From: Dehalococcoidia bacterium
Lineage (GTDB): Bacteria; Chloroflexota; Dehalococcoidia; GIF9; UBA5629
NCBI GenBank assembly: GCA_003484395.1
Contig: DNCV01000092.1
Coordinates: forward strand, 1 to 7,380
Direction: 5' to 3'
DNA: 7,380 nt
Part shown: piece by piece, positions 1-5,519 of the stretch
Layout of the letters: each line of letters starts with the position of its first letter
Numbering within the stretch: the first letter of the stretch is position 1
Made by a program: the position numbers and the translations under genes
Notes under the pieces: model-generated
Told to the model about the DNA's origin: nothing
What the model saw: only the letters and a program-made list of their open reading frames with translations
The model's database searches: none

Positions 1-293
1 ATGACAGCCACACCACCCGGGCCATACCCCTCCAGTGTCAACTCTACCAGCGCTGCACCACCTAATTCACCGCTACCTTTCTTGATAGCTCGTTCGATAT
101 TGTCGAGCGGCATGTTATTATCCCGCGCCTTCTGTATAGCAAGCCGCAACCGGAAGTTGCCATCCGGATTGGGGCCTCCCTGGCGGGAAGCAAAGATAAT
201 TTCCTTTGTGAGTTTCGTGAAAAGCTGTCCGCGACTGGCATCCGCACTACCTTTAGATCGTTTGATCTTCGCCCACTTCGAATGTCCTGACAT
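1..293 (-). CDS. yebC: YebC/PmpR/TACO1 family protein, N-terminal part (runs off the window)
   Basis: Reading the minus strand from the ATG at 293-291 gives 97 codons with no stop, so the 3' end lies outside the window. The product begins MSGHSKWAKIKRSKGSADAS and continues with FTKLTKEIIFASRQGG, NPDGNFRLRLAIQKA and NMPLDNIERAIKKG. This is the near-invariant N-terminal and middle region of YebC proteins, which are usually about 240-250 residues. The family was long annotated as transcriptional regulators; more recent work on YebC and mitochondrial TACO1 links it to translation through stall-prone stretches such as polyproline. A purine-rich site (AGAGGGG) lies upstream of the ATG. In many bacteria yebC precedes the ruv genes, but nothing downstream is visible here. 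The gene is divergent from mutS2 across 159 bases. Family assignment is very secure; the exact cellular role is inferred from relatives. Confidence 0.96.
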   Translation of the reverse strand, partial: MSGHSKWAKIKRSKGSADASRGQLFTKLTKEIIFASRQGGPNPDGNFRLRLAIQKARDNNMPLDNIERAIKKGSGELGGAALVELTLEGYGPGGVAV

Positions 294-342
294 CTTATTA
301 TTACCCCTCTTTAAATTCTGCCATCATGTAAACTGATGGTAA

Positions 343-371
343 ATGATATACAATAAACAAATTGTTTACAA
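343..371 (-). promoter_or_regulatory. Candidate sigma70-type promoter of yebC
   Basis: On the minus strand TTGTAA (371-366) is followed after exactly 17 bases by TATCAT (348-343). That is 4/6 and 5/6 matches to the consensus boxes, with ideal spacing. Transcription would start near 336, giving a leader of about 40 bases before the yebC ATG. The -35 box lies inside the GTTTACA repeats described separately. Confidence 0.5.
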
Positions 372-380
372 TTGTTTACA
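354..380. repeat. Tandem ATTGTTTACA repeat with an overlapping inverted repeat (possible operator)
   Basis: ATTGTTTACA occurs twice head to tail at 361-370 and 371-380. An inverted repeat, TAAACAA-A-TTGTTTA, spans 354-368, and the reverse complement TGTAAAC occurs again at 327-333. The cluster covers the -35 box and spacer of the proposed yebC promoter, in the divergent yebC/mutS2 region. This arrangement suits a regulator binding site, but no regulator can be named from the sequence. Confidence 0.45.
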
Positions 381-410
381 CGACACAATTCGCAATACGG
401 CAAGATTGTA

Positions 411-434
411 ATTGACTGCAGCATAACAGTCAAT
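411..434 (+). promoter_or_regulatory. Hairpin in the mutS2 leader, next to the Shine-Dalgarno site
   Basis: ATTGACTG (411-418) and CAGTCAAT (427-434) form a perfect 8-base-pair stem with an 8-base loop. The stem ends four bases before the AGAGG at 438-442 that serves the mutS2 ATG at 453. There is no T-tract, so it is not a terminator. It could be an operator half-site pair or a structure that affects ribosome access; I cannot tell which. Confidence 0.4.
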
Positions 435-452
435 AATAGAGGCATACACTAT

Positions 453-2837
453 ATGGACAGACAGAGTACGGAATTACTGGAATTTCCCAAAGTACGCGAG
501 ATACTCGCTTCATACACCTCATTCAGCGCCAGCAGGGAGATCGCACTGACGATCGAGCCGTTATCCAATCACGATCAGATAATATTACTGCTGCAACAGG
601 CCGATGAGGCATGCCGACTGCTGTCGTTAAAACCGGAGTTTTCCATAGGCGGTGTCACCGATATACGAGAAATCGTTGGACTGACCACAAAAGGAAAAAT
701 GCTCGATGCACAGGCATTGCTCACCGTGAAAGAAACATTGATTGCACTGCGCGAGTTGCGATCGAGATTTGAAAGGCAATCGGGCGACGTCCCGATGCTG
801 TGGAAGATCGCACAGGGCATCGTCGAACAGAAACATATCGAATCGAAGATACGCAGATGCATCAGCCCGCAGGGCGATATCCTGGACAACGCATCGGACA
901 AATTGCTTGATATCCGCCGCAAACTGAGAGAAGGGCGACAGCGGATACTGGAGCGCCTCGATGCATTTGTCAAATCTGAGAAGGGACAAAAACTGCTTCA
1001 GGAGCCTCTCATCACCGAACGGGAAGGTCGCTACGTTTTACCGGTCAAGACGGAGAACAAACGTGACGTCAAAGGCATCGTCCATGACATTTCGAATACG
1101 GGCTCGACGGTGTTTATTGAACCGATGGTAACAATCGATATGGGCAACGAACTCAGGGGGCTTACCGTCGAAGAGAAACTTGAACGCGAACGCATCCTGT
1201 CTGTATTGAGTGGTGAGATCGCAGAACATGCCGAGGAGATAAAGAGAAGCATCGACCTGACAGCGGAGCTCGATTTTGCACTGACAAAAGCACGGTATGC
1301 GGAGAAAGCCCGCGCTTCCGTCCCTCTGATCCCACAGCATGATAAGAAGAGCGCCAGTGAAAATCCGGATGCCAGAGTTTTGAAGCTGGTCAATGCACGC
1401 CATCCGCTGCTGAAAGGGGCGGCGGTGCCGTTGACGGTAGAGATTGGCCGCGATTTCTCAACATTGATCATCACGGGGCCGAACACAGGAGGCAAGACGG
1501 TGGCACTGAAGACCATCGGACTGCTGGTATTAATGACGCAGGCAGGCATACCCATCCCTGCATCGCCGGAAAGCTCGGTGCCTGTTTTTCGCGATGTCTT
1601 TGCCGATATCGGCGACGAGCAGAGCATTGAGCATACGCTGTCAACCTTTAGCTGGCACATCGGGAACATCAACAGGATATTAAAAGCATTGAGCGGTAAC
1701 TGTATGGTGCTGATGGATGAACTGGGCACAAGCACCGACCCGGCGGAGGGAGCAGCGCTGGCACAGGCCATCCTGCTACGGCTGCTTAAAACGAAAACCA
1801 TCGTTGTGGCCACCACGCATTTCAGCGAGCTGAAGGCATTTGCCTATAAAACGCCTGGCATTAAGAATGCTTCGCTCGATTTCGACCCCGATACGCTGAA
1901 GCCGACGTACCATCTCAGCATCGGCATCCCCGGAGGCAGCAATGCGCTCAGCATCGCCTCCAGTCTCGGACTGCCCGAAGATATTATAAGCTCAGCAAAA
2001 GAGATGCTGTCGTCATCAGGCACCGTCGAGATGGAAGCGGTGCTCCACGACCTCATGTCTGAAAAAATGAAGGCGGAAGCGCTACAGGACAAGCTGTCCC
2101 GGCGAATACAGGAAACGGAACAGCTCAAAGATAATCTCGAACAGAAGAAACAGGTGCTGGAGAAAATGGAGAGCGACCTGCTCCGTCAATCGAAGGACAG
2201 GCTGCTGCTCGAAGCGTCACAGCTTCAGAATATGATCAAGAACGTCACCGCACAGTTGAAGAAACAGCAGAAGCTCGAAAACATCGAAAAGGCCAAACGG
2301 GCGCTGGAGCAACTTCATGAGCATATGGACAGTTCACGGTGGCAAAGAAAGATACGCGCTGGCCAGACGGCAGAAACACCGTCCATTTCCGATCTTGCCG
2401 TGGGTCAGAACGTTCGTCTGATCAATGAAAGCCTTGCCGGCACAATAAGCTCGATTGCAGAGAAAGAAGGAACCGTCGAAGTGCTGGCAGGCGGAGCGAA
2501 AATCACCGTCGACATTTCAAATATCGAGCTGGTTCCCGAACAGCAGGGCAAAATAAAGTTGTCGAAGCATTTATCCCTCGAACGCAGCAGCAAATCGGTA
2601 CCGATGGAGCTTGATCTGCGGGGTAAACGGAGCAGCGAGGTAGAGGGGCTCATCGATAGCTATCTGAACGATGCATTTCTCGCCGGGCTCAGCAGCGTCA
2701 GGATCATCCACGGCTACGGCACGGGTACGGTACGGCAGATCGTACGAGAGTTGCTGGCATCGCACACGCTGGTGAAATCATTCACGCCAGGGACCAAGGG
2801 GGAGGGCGGCGACGGCGCTACGAATGTAAACCTTTAA
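453..2837 (+). CDS. mutS2: MutS2 family ATPase with C-terminal Smr domain
   Basis: The protein has 794 residues, normal for MutS2. It lacks the mismatch-binding domains of MutS and starts directly with the core (STELLEFPKVREILASY). The ATPase shows Walker A GPNTGGKT at 342-349, the DIGDEQSIEHTLSTFSWH segment (signature/Q-loop region) at about 386-402, and Walker B with VLMDELGTST around D422-E423. A long charged coiled coil covers about 525-632, a small beta-rich KOW-like region about 644-695, and the Smr domain about 717-794 with LDLRG (720-724) and HGYGTG (753-758). Both Smr motifs are intact. In Bacillus subtilis, MutS2 recognises collided ribosomes and splits them; in Helicobacter it suppresses recombination. 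An upstream in-frame ATG at 372 adds 27 residues unlike the family and has no good ribosome binding site, so I chose 453, preceded by AGAGG at 438-442. The VLRF1-like gene follows after 28 bases, suggesting one transcript. Confidence 0.97.
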   Translation: MDRQSTELLEFPKVREILASYTSFSASREIALTIEPLSNHDQIILLLQQADEACRLLSLKPEFSIGGVTDIREIVGLTTKGKMLDAQALLTVKETLIALRELRSRFERQSGDVPMLWKIAQGIVEQKHIESKIRRCISPQGDILDNASDKLLDIRRKLREGRQRILERLDAFVKSEKGQKLLQEPLITEREGRYVLPVKTENKRDVKGIVHDISNTGSTVFIEPMVTIDMGNELRGLTVEEKLERERILSVLSGEIAEHAEEIKRSIDLTAELDFALTKARYAEKARASVPLIPQHDKKSASENPDARVLKLVNARHPLLKGAAVPLTVEIGRDFSTLIITGPNTGGKTVALKTIGLLVLMTQAGIPIPASPESSVPVFRDVFADIGDEQSIEHTLSTFSWHIGNINRILKALSGNCMVLMDELGTSTDPAEGAALAQAILLRLLKTKTIVVATTHFSELKAFAYKTPGIKNASLDFDPDTLKPTYHLSIGIPGGSNALSIASSLGLPEDIISSAKEMLSSSGTVEMEAVLHDLMSEKMKAEALQDKLSRRIQETEQLKDNLEQKKQVLEKMESDLLRQSKDRLLLEASQLQNMIKNVTAQLKKQQKLENIEKAKRALEQLHEHMDSSRWQRKIRAGQTAETPSISDLAVGQNVRLINESLAGTISSIAEKEGTVEVLAGGAKITVDISNIELVPEQQGKIKLSKHLSLERSSKSVPMELDLRGKRSSEVEGLIDSYLNDAFLAGLSSVRIIHGYGTGTVRQIVRELLASHTLVKSFTPGTKGEGGDGATNVNL

Positions 2838-2865
2838 TGATCTATCCATCGTTGGAAAACCATAT

Positions 2866-3606
2866 ATGGAAGAGCTAAAACAGTATCAGATAGGCAAAAA
2901 GGGCATGCTGGCATGGCTCGATGATATTGAAGCTAAAGATAACATCGCTATCAGCCTGTATCTGCCTCTGAAATCAGCAGGGACTTCGGACACGATCAGG
3001 CAGCCGGAGTTCGAATTGCCCGATGCCCTGATTCGCCGCATCGAGACATCGCACACCGGTGCAGCGCTTCTCTACTCACAGAAGATGCTGTATGTTCTGC
3101 TGCCACCGTTCCCTGTCCCGCAATCGCTGTCGCTCAATCGGTGCGACGTAAGCCCGTTGCGTGACCTGTTCAAAAACGAATACACCTGCGCTATTCTGAT
3201 GATCCGCCTCGGAGCCTATACCATCGCAGTAACGCAGGGAGAGACTTTGCTGACAGCCAAGGCAGGTACCGGCAATATTCACGCCCGCCACAGACAAGGG
3301 GGATCCTCTTCTAGACGATTCGCAAGGCATCGCGATAAACAGATCGAGACGTTCTTCACCCGCATCTGTGAACACGCAAGAGAGATAATCGAACCGTATG
3401 CAGGGCAAATTCACTATGTCATCCTCGACGGCGAAGATCATACCATCCGGTCATTTCGTGAACAATGCCGGTTTATCGAAACGCACAGCAGCCTTATTTT
3501 GGACAGAAAGCTGAATATCAGAGAGCCGCGTCGAAGCTCATTGGACAAAGCGATTTATAACCTCTGGTCAACTACGATCATCGAATGGCCTGTCCCGCAA
3601 CGATGA
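2866..3606 (+). CDS. VLRF1/Vms1-type (eRF1-like) peptidyl-tRNA hydrolase family protein
   Basis: This is a 246-residue soluble protein with no signal peptide or membrane segment. The diagnostic part is the central loop at about 139-154 (HARHRQGGSSSRRFAR) followed by a helix DKQIETFFTRICEHAREI. The order basic stretch, Q-G-G, Ser-rich, R-R-[FY], charged helix matches the release-factor-like loop of Vms1/ANKZF1 and its bacterial VLRF1 relatives. In those proteins this loop reaches the ribosomal peptidyl-transferase centre and frees the nascent chain from tRNA. The following stretch, IHYVILDGEDHTIRSF, fits the next strand and helix of an eRF1 domain-2 fold. In yeast Vms1, as I recall it, the catalytic Gln sits in GGSQS; here the equivalent residue appears to be S148. 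The ATG at 2866 has only a weak GGA upstream, consistent with translation coupled to mutS2. The family call rests on motif memory rather than a search, and the function is inferred. Confidence 0.75.
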   Translation: MEELKQYQIGKKGMLAWLDDIEAKDNIAISLYLPLKSAGTSDTIRQPEFELPDALIRRIETSHTGAALLYSQKMLYVLLPPFPVPQSLSLNRCDVSPLRDLFKNEYTCAILMIRLGAYTIAVTQGETLLTAKAGTGNIHARHRQGGSSSRRFARHRDKQIETFFTRICEHAREIIEPYAGQIHYVILDGEDHTIRSFREQCRFIETHSSLILDRKLNIREPRRSSLDKAIYNLWSTTIIEWPVPQR

Positions 3607-3622
3607 GGTAATATTGTTCTCC

Positions 3623-3676
3623 TCAGATCAGCCGCATATCCTCCGCCTCCCGAAGCAATTCATCCCTGAACTTCAT
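3623..3676 (-). pseudogene. Possible decayed coding remnant downstream of the STAS fragment
   Basis: The minus strand between the STAS fragment and the VLRF1-like gene is coding-like in short pieces in different frames. One piece is the 17-codon open frame MKFRDELLREAEDMRLI at 3676-3623. Another, further upstream, reads LLAELAYISDEESDGRRQLS. Frame switching of this kind suggests a decayed gene, but the pieces match nothing I recognise and may be chance. Confidence 0.25.
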
Positions 3677-3706
3677 GATAGCTGACGTCGTCCATCAGAT
3701 TCTTCA

Positions 3707-3781
3707 TCAGAGATGTATGCCAACTCTGCCAACAAGTGAGAGTATTGCTACACCTCCTGACTTCGCCTCCAATATCTCCAT
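3707..3781 (-). pseudogene. Truncated STAS-domain (anti-anti-sigma-like) gene, N-terminal remnant
   Basis: A well-formed AAGGAGG site (3795-3789) lies 7 bases upstream of an ATG at 3781. The frame then reads MEILEAKSGGVAILSLVGRV and ends at TGA after 24 codons. This start resembles the first beta hairpin of STAS-domain anti-sigma-factor antagonists, typically MEI..E...GVVVL.LSGRLD, which are normally about 100-110 residues. Only the first strands remain, and the sequence after the stop does not continue a STAS domain in any frame I tried. The expression signals upstream are intact. Most likely this is a gene lost by deletion or frameshift; a translated 24-residue micropeptide cannot be excluded. 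Confidence 0.45.
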
Positions 3782-3825
3782 TATATCGCCTCCTTAAAAT
3801 CGTTAGCGGCGGCGATAAAGGCAGA

Positions 3826-3834
3826 AGTATAGCA
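3826..3834 (-). promoter_or_regulatory. Extended -10 promoter of the STAS remnant
   Basis: On the minus strand TGC-TATACT (3834-3826) is an extended -10 element with 5/6 matches to TATAAT. I see no convincing -35 box 16-18 bases upstream, as expected for extended -10 promoters. It lies 52 bases downstream of the tRNA gene and about 45 bases upstream of the STAS remnant's start codon. Confidence 0.45.
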
Positions 3835-3885
3835 AAAAGTTGGCTACACTACTATGATTGAAACTGCGATTTTAGCTATAAGAAA

Positions 3886-3960
3886 TGGAGCCAGCGGTCG
3901 GATTTGAACCGACGACCGGTGGTTTACGAAACCACTGCTCTACCACTGAGCTACGCTGGC
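3886..3960 (-). tRNA. tRNA-Thr (anticodon CGT)
   Basis: The minus strand folds into a complete cloverleaf. The acceptor arm GCCAGCG (3960-3954) pairs with CGCTGGC (3896-3890). The D stem is GCTC/GAGC, and the anticodon stem GTGGT/ACCAC encloses the loop TTCGTAA with anticodon CGT (3928-3926), reading the Thr codon ACG. The T arm GTCGG-TTCGAAT-CCGAC is canonical. The 3' end is T73 followed by an encoded CCA (3888-3886). The gene lies in the same direction as, and downstream of, the lipoprotein gene, with its own promoter candidate. Confidence 0.97.
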
Positions 3961-3969
3961 GTGCCAACA

Positions 3970-3998
3970 ATTATATCGAAAAAGTGCGCTCATGGGTA
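3970..3998 (-). promoter_or_regulatory. Candidate promoter of the tRNA-Thr gene
   Basis: A perfect TATAAT lies on the minus strand at 3975-3970, with a weak -35 candidate TTACCC 18 bases upstream. Transcription would start only a few bases before the mature tRNA 5' end at 3960, which is common for single tRNA genes. Confidence 0.5.
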
Positions 3999-4035
3999 AT
4001 GATAACCTTTAACGATGCACAGTAAAACGAAGTTT

Positions 4036-4527
4036 CTAACGGACAACGATTTGATCGGGAGATTTAACCTCAACTTGGGGCATGCCGTCATATTGAGTAA
4101 TCAAACCAGTCACACAAATAGTCTTGGTATCGTAATATTTCTCCGGAGGCTGTGAGAAGCTGGAGCGATTGCTGTCCCAGATAATGACAGTAAAACGATC
4201 TGGGTCTGGATACGGCCTCCCTATATTAATGAAAGTGGGTTTCCCCTTACTCGTCTTTGCCCAGTGTGTTCCAACAACAGGACCGCAGATTGTAACCGTT
4301 TTACCAATATAGCCTGCCGCCTGCGACCACGATATACTCACAGGCATCGTAGATGCGGTAGTCGATGCAGGTGTTGTCGGACTAACGGGAACAATGGTCG
4401 ATTTCGTAGTAACAACAGGTTGAGATGATAGAGGCACTTCTGCAGAACTTGTACAGGATGTTATCGAAGCCAATATGATAACTATAAAAGACCATACGTA
4501 TGTCCCGCCAACCTTAATATGTCTCAT
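4036..4527 (-). CDS. Predicted lipoprotein with Ser/Thr/Pro linker and OB-fold-like domain
   Basis: The protein has 163 residues. A short basic N-terminus is followed by a hydrophobic segment (about 11-21) and the lipobox ITS-C, giving lipidation at C25 and export to the outer face of the membrane. Residues about 26-66 are a low-complexity Ser/Thr/Pro/Val linker. Residues about 68-163 (SWSQAAGYIGKTVTICGPVV ... FINIGRPYPD ... FTVIIWD ... KTICVTGLITQYDGMPQVEV) look like the OB-fold domain found in many exported proteins as an 'SW..A..yiGk.vtV.G.V' module. Its ligand is unknown. There is no Shine-Dalgarno site upstream of the ATG; instead a TATAAT lies 7 bases before it, which predicts a leaderless mRNA. 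The gene is divergent from the zinc-ribbon gene across a Crp-like palindrome. Export is well supported; molecular function is not recognised. Confidence 0.85.
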   Translation of the reverse strand: MRHIKVGGTYVWSFIVIILASITSCTSSAEVPLSSQPVVTTKSTIVPVSPTTPASTTASTMPVSISWSQAAGYIGKTVTICGPVVGTHWAKTSKGKPTFINIGRPYPDPDRFTVIIWDSNRSSFSQPPEKYYDTKTICVTGLITQYDGMPQVEVKSPDQIVVR

Positions 4528-4534
4528 GTGATAA

Positions 4535-4563
4535 ATTATAAGATCTCACGAACCTGTGCGCAA
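4535..4563 (-). promoter_or_regulatory. Promoter of the lipoprotein gene, predicted leaderless transcript
   Basis: On the minus strand TTGCGC (4563-4558) is followed after 17 bases by a perfect TATAAT (4540-4535). Seven bases then separate the -10 box from the ATG at 4527-4525, so transcription should begin at or within a base or two of the start codon. This fits the absence of a ribosome binding site. Confidence 0.55.
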
Positions 4564-4570
4564 TATCTCC

Positions 4571-4586
4571 TGTGACAATTGTCACA
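4571..4586. promoter_or_regulatory. Perfect TGTGA-N6-TCACA palindrome (Crp/Fnr-family-type operator)
   Basis: TGTGACAATTGTCACA is a perfect 16-base palindrome and matches exactly the core half-sites of the Crp consensus, TGTGA-N6-TCACA. It lies between two divergent genes. It overlaps the -35 box of the rightward promoter candidate and is centred about 51 bases upstream of the predicted leftward start. The site is seen directly; which regulator binds it is inferred. Confidence 0.65.
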
Positions 4587-4607
4587 TACAAATCGGCTTC
4601 ATATTTT
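4579..4607 (+). promoter_or_regulatory. Candidate promoter of the zinc-ribbon gene
   Basis: TTGTCA (4579-4584, 5/6) is followed after 17 bases by TATTTT (4602-4607, 4/6). The -35 box is the right half of the 16-base palindrome, so a protein bound there would either block RNA polymerase or contact it as an activator. The leader before the ATG at 4642 would be about 28 bases. Confidence 0.4.
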
Positions 4608-4641
4608 TATCATTAAAGTAAATAATAAGGAGGAATATACA

Positions 4642-4854
4642 ATGAACTCAGCAGCAATATTAAACAAACCTGAGAAAACGCAACATGCTGTTCAACCGTT
4701 CCTTAAGGACATATTCATTCCGTGCCCGGTATGTCACGGGACGCTTGATATGACTATGAATGGCAAAGTGATTTGCTGCTCTTGCAAGGCTATGTGGAAC
4801 CTGCGGGGTGAACCCATTTTGAACAAAGCATCGCAAGAAGAGGATGAGGACTGA
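4642..4854 (+). CDS. Small zinc-ribbon protein, Trm112-like
   Basis: The protein has 70 residues. A strong AAGGAGG (4627-4633) lies 8 bases before the ATG at 4642; the frame is open upstream to 4579, but that start has no such site and would run across the palindrome, so I use 4642. The central module has CPVC (C28, C31) and C45/C48 within ICCSC, spaced as a zinc ribbon, then MWNLRGEPIL, which parallels the '..YPI.dGIPvLl' end of Trm112/YcaR-type proteins. Trm112-like proteins stabilise methyltransferases or act as small zinc modules; no partner is visible nearby. The C-terminus is very acidic (EEDED). Zinc binding is well supported by the four cysteines; the Trm112 relationship is moderate. 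Confidence 0.8.
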   Translation: MNSAAILNKPEKTQHAVQPFLKDIFIPCPVCHGTLDMTMNGKVICCSCKAMWNLRGEPILNKASQEEDED

Positions 4855-4890
4855 ACAAGAAGGTATCGGCCGGTTGCATCAAGGCTTTTT

Positions 4891-5133
4891 TTAACCAGTT
4901 TTGTGTCTATAGTACGGCTTCGTATCCTGCTGGTGTCCTTTCCAGGTTTTCACATACACTTTTTTTCTATCGCCGAGCGACTCTTTAACCATCTCCGGTA
5001 CCTCTGACGCCCGTTCTTTAAATATATTACGGACCTCCCTACCCGGCATTGGAGTAAATAAAAACCCAATCGCTACGCCAATAGCAGCGCCGACAATAAT
5101 TCCCGCAGTCAATCCAGGCAAGTAATCTTTCAT
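4891..5133 (-). CDS. YtxH-domain small membrane protein
   Basis: The protein has 80 residues. The ATG at 5133 is preceded by GGGAGG with a 10-base gap; a TTG further upstream in frame lies before that site and is unlikely. A single glycine/alanine-rich membrane segment at about 7-27 (GLTAGIIVGAAIGVAIGFLF) is followed by TPMPGREVRNIFKERASEV and a basic, charged tail. This is the classic YtxH pattern (membrane helix, then '..P.sGkE.R..l'), seen in general-stress proteins of unknown molecular function. The gene converges on the zinc-ribbon gene with only 36 bases between stops and lies 67 bases downstream of the rubredoxin-like gene on the same strand. Family call is good; function is not known. 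Confidence 0.85.
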   Translation of the reverse strand: MKDYLPGLTAGIIVGAAIGVAIGFLFTPMPGREVRNIFKERASEVPEMVKESLGDRKKVYVKTWKGHQQDTKPYYRHKTG

Positions 5134-5194
5134 TTTGTCATTTCCTCCCTGCAATGTGTTAGATCGACAATGACCGCCAGTAAGTATCGTCTAT

Positions 5195-5222
5195 ATTATA
5201 CTACAGAGGAAATATTTCAAAA
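5195..5222 (-). promoter_or_regulatory. Candidate promoter of the YtxH-like gene
   Basis: A perfect TATAAT lies on the minus strand at 5200-5195, directly after the stop codon of the rubredoxin-like gene. A weak TTTTGA sits 16 bases upstream, inside that gene. It would give the YtxH-like gene its own transcript with a leader of about 55 bases. Confidence 0.35.
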
Positions 5223-5377
5223 CGTTCTTTTTTCGCTTTGCATATCGGACACGATTCCTGAGGTTCACTACGTGCACAGAGATATCCACAGACTCTGCAT
5301 CTCCATTCGGGACTGGATTTCAATCGCTGGTAAGCATCCTCGATGGATTTCGCATTTTCAGAATTCGCATCATTCAT
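5201..5377 (-). CDS. 58-residue rubredoxin-like (rubrerythrin C-terminal type) iron-binding protein
   Basis: Reading the minus strand from the ATG at 5377 gives 58 residues ending at TAG 5203-5201. The core WRCRVCGYLC (C27, C30) followed by ESCPICKAKKERFEIF (C43, C46) is the rubredoxin-type module of rubrerythrins: C-x-x-C-G-Y, then C-P-x-C-x-A-x-x-x-x-F. The 12-residue gap between the cysteine pairs fits that short type. It would bind one iron with four cysteines and act as a small electron carrier or redox module, often in anaerobes handling oxidative stress. The rubrerythrin diiron domain is absent. An AAAGGAGGG at 5403-5395 lies 17 bases from the ATG, unusually far; an in-frame ATT at 5386-5384 would have 8-base spacing and could be the true start. 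A rightward open frame over the same bases (5170-5379) is only its antisense shadow. Confidence 0.85.
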   Translation of the reverse strand: MNDANSENAKSIEDAYQRLKSSPEWRCRVCGYLCARSEPQESCPICKAKKERFEIFPL

Positions 5378-5519
5378 AACTGCAATGTCTCAGTCCCTCC
5401 TTTACTAATTTAGCCATTCTGCTTTAACGAACTGTATCTATTTGTATGAAATTCAACAAACACAGCCATTTTATGGTAAAGGTTCACTTTTTAATAGGCA
5501 ATAGGATATATGGTAAGGT

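Noticed and set aside
1..336. Rightward open frame of 111 codons
   Set aside because: It lies antisense to yebC, whose conserved protein reads cleanly on the minus strand.
412..439. TTGACT ... TAATAG as a mutS2 promoter
   Set aside because: Transcription would start downstream of the Shine-Dalgarno site, and the -10 match is only 3/6. The TTGACT is better explained as one arm of the hairpin.
372..452. Upstream in-frame start adding 27 residues to MutS2
   Set aside because: The added residues do not resemble MutS2 starts, cover the leader hairpin, and lack a good ribosome binding site, unlike the ATG at 453.
575..2765. Minus-strand open frames within mutS2
   Set aside because: They overlap a fully conserved mutS2, have no family motifs, and are antisense shadows.
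3076..3441. Minus-strand open frame of 121 codons within the VLRF1-like gene
   Set aside because: It is antisense to a gene with recognisable loop and fold motifs, and shows no motif or ribosome binding site of its own.
4869..4892. Possible intrinsic terminator between the convergent zinc-ribbon and YtxH-like genes
   Set aside because: There is a run of seven T (4886-4892), but the only stem before it is three base pairs (GCC/GGC) with a long loop.
5170..5379. Rightward open frame of 69 codons
   Set aside because: It is the antisense shadow of the rubredoxin-like gene, whose cysteine motifs are unmistakable.
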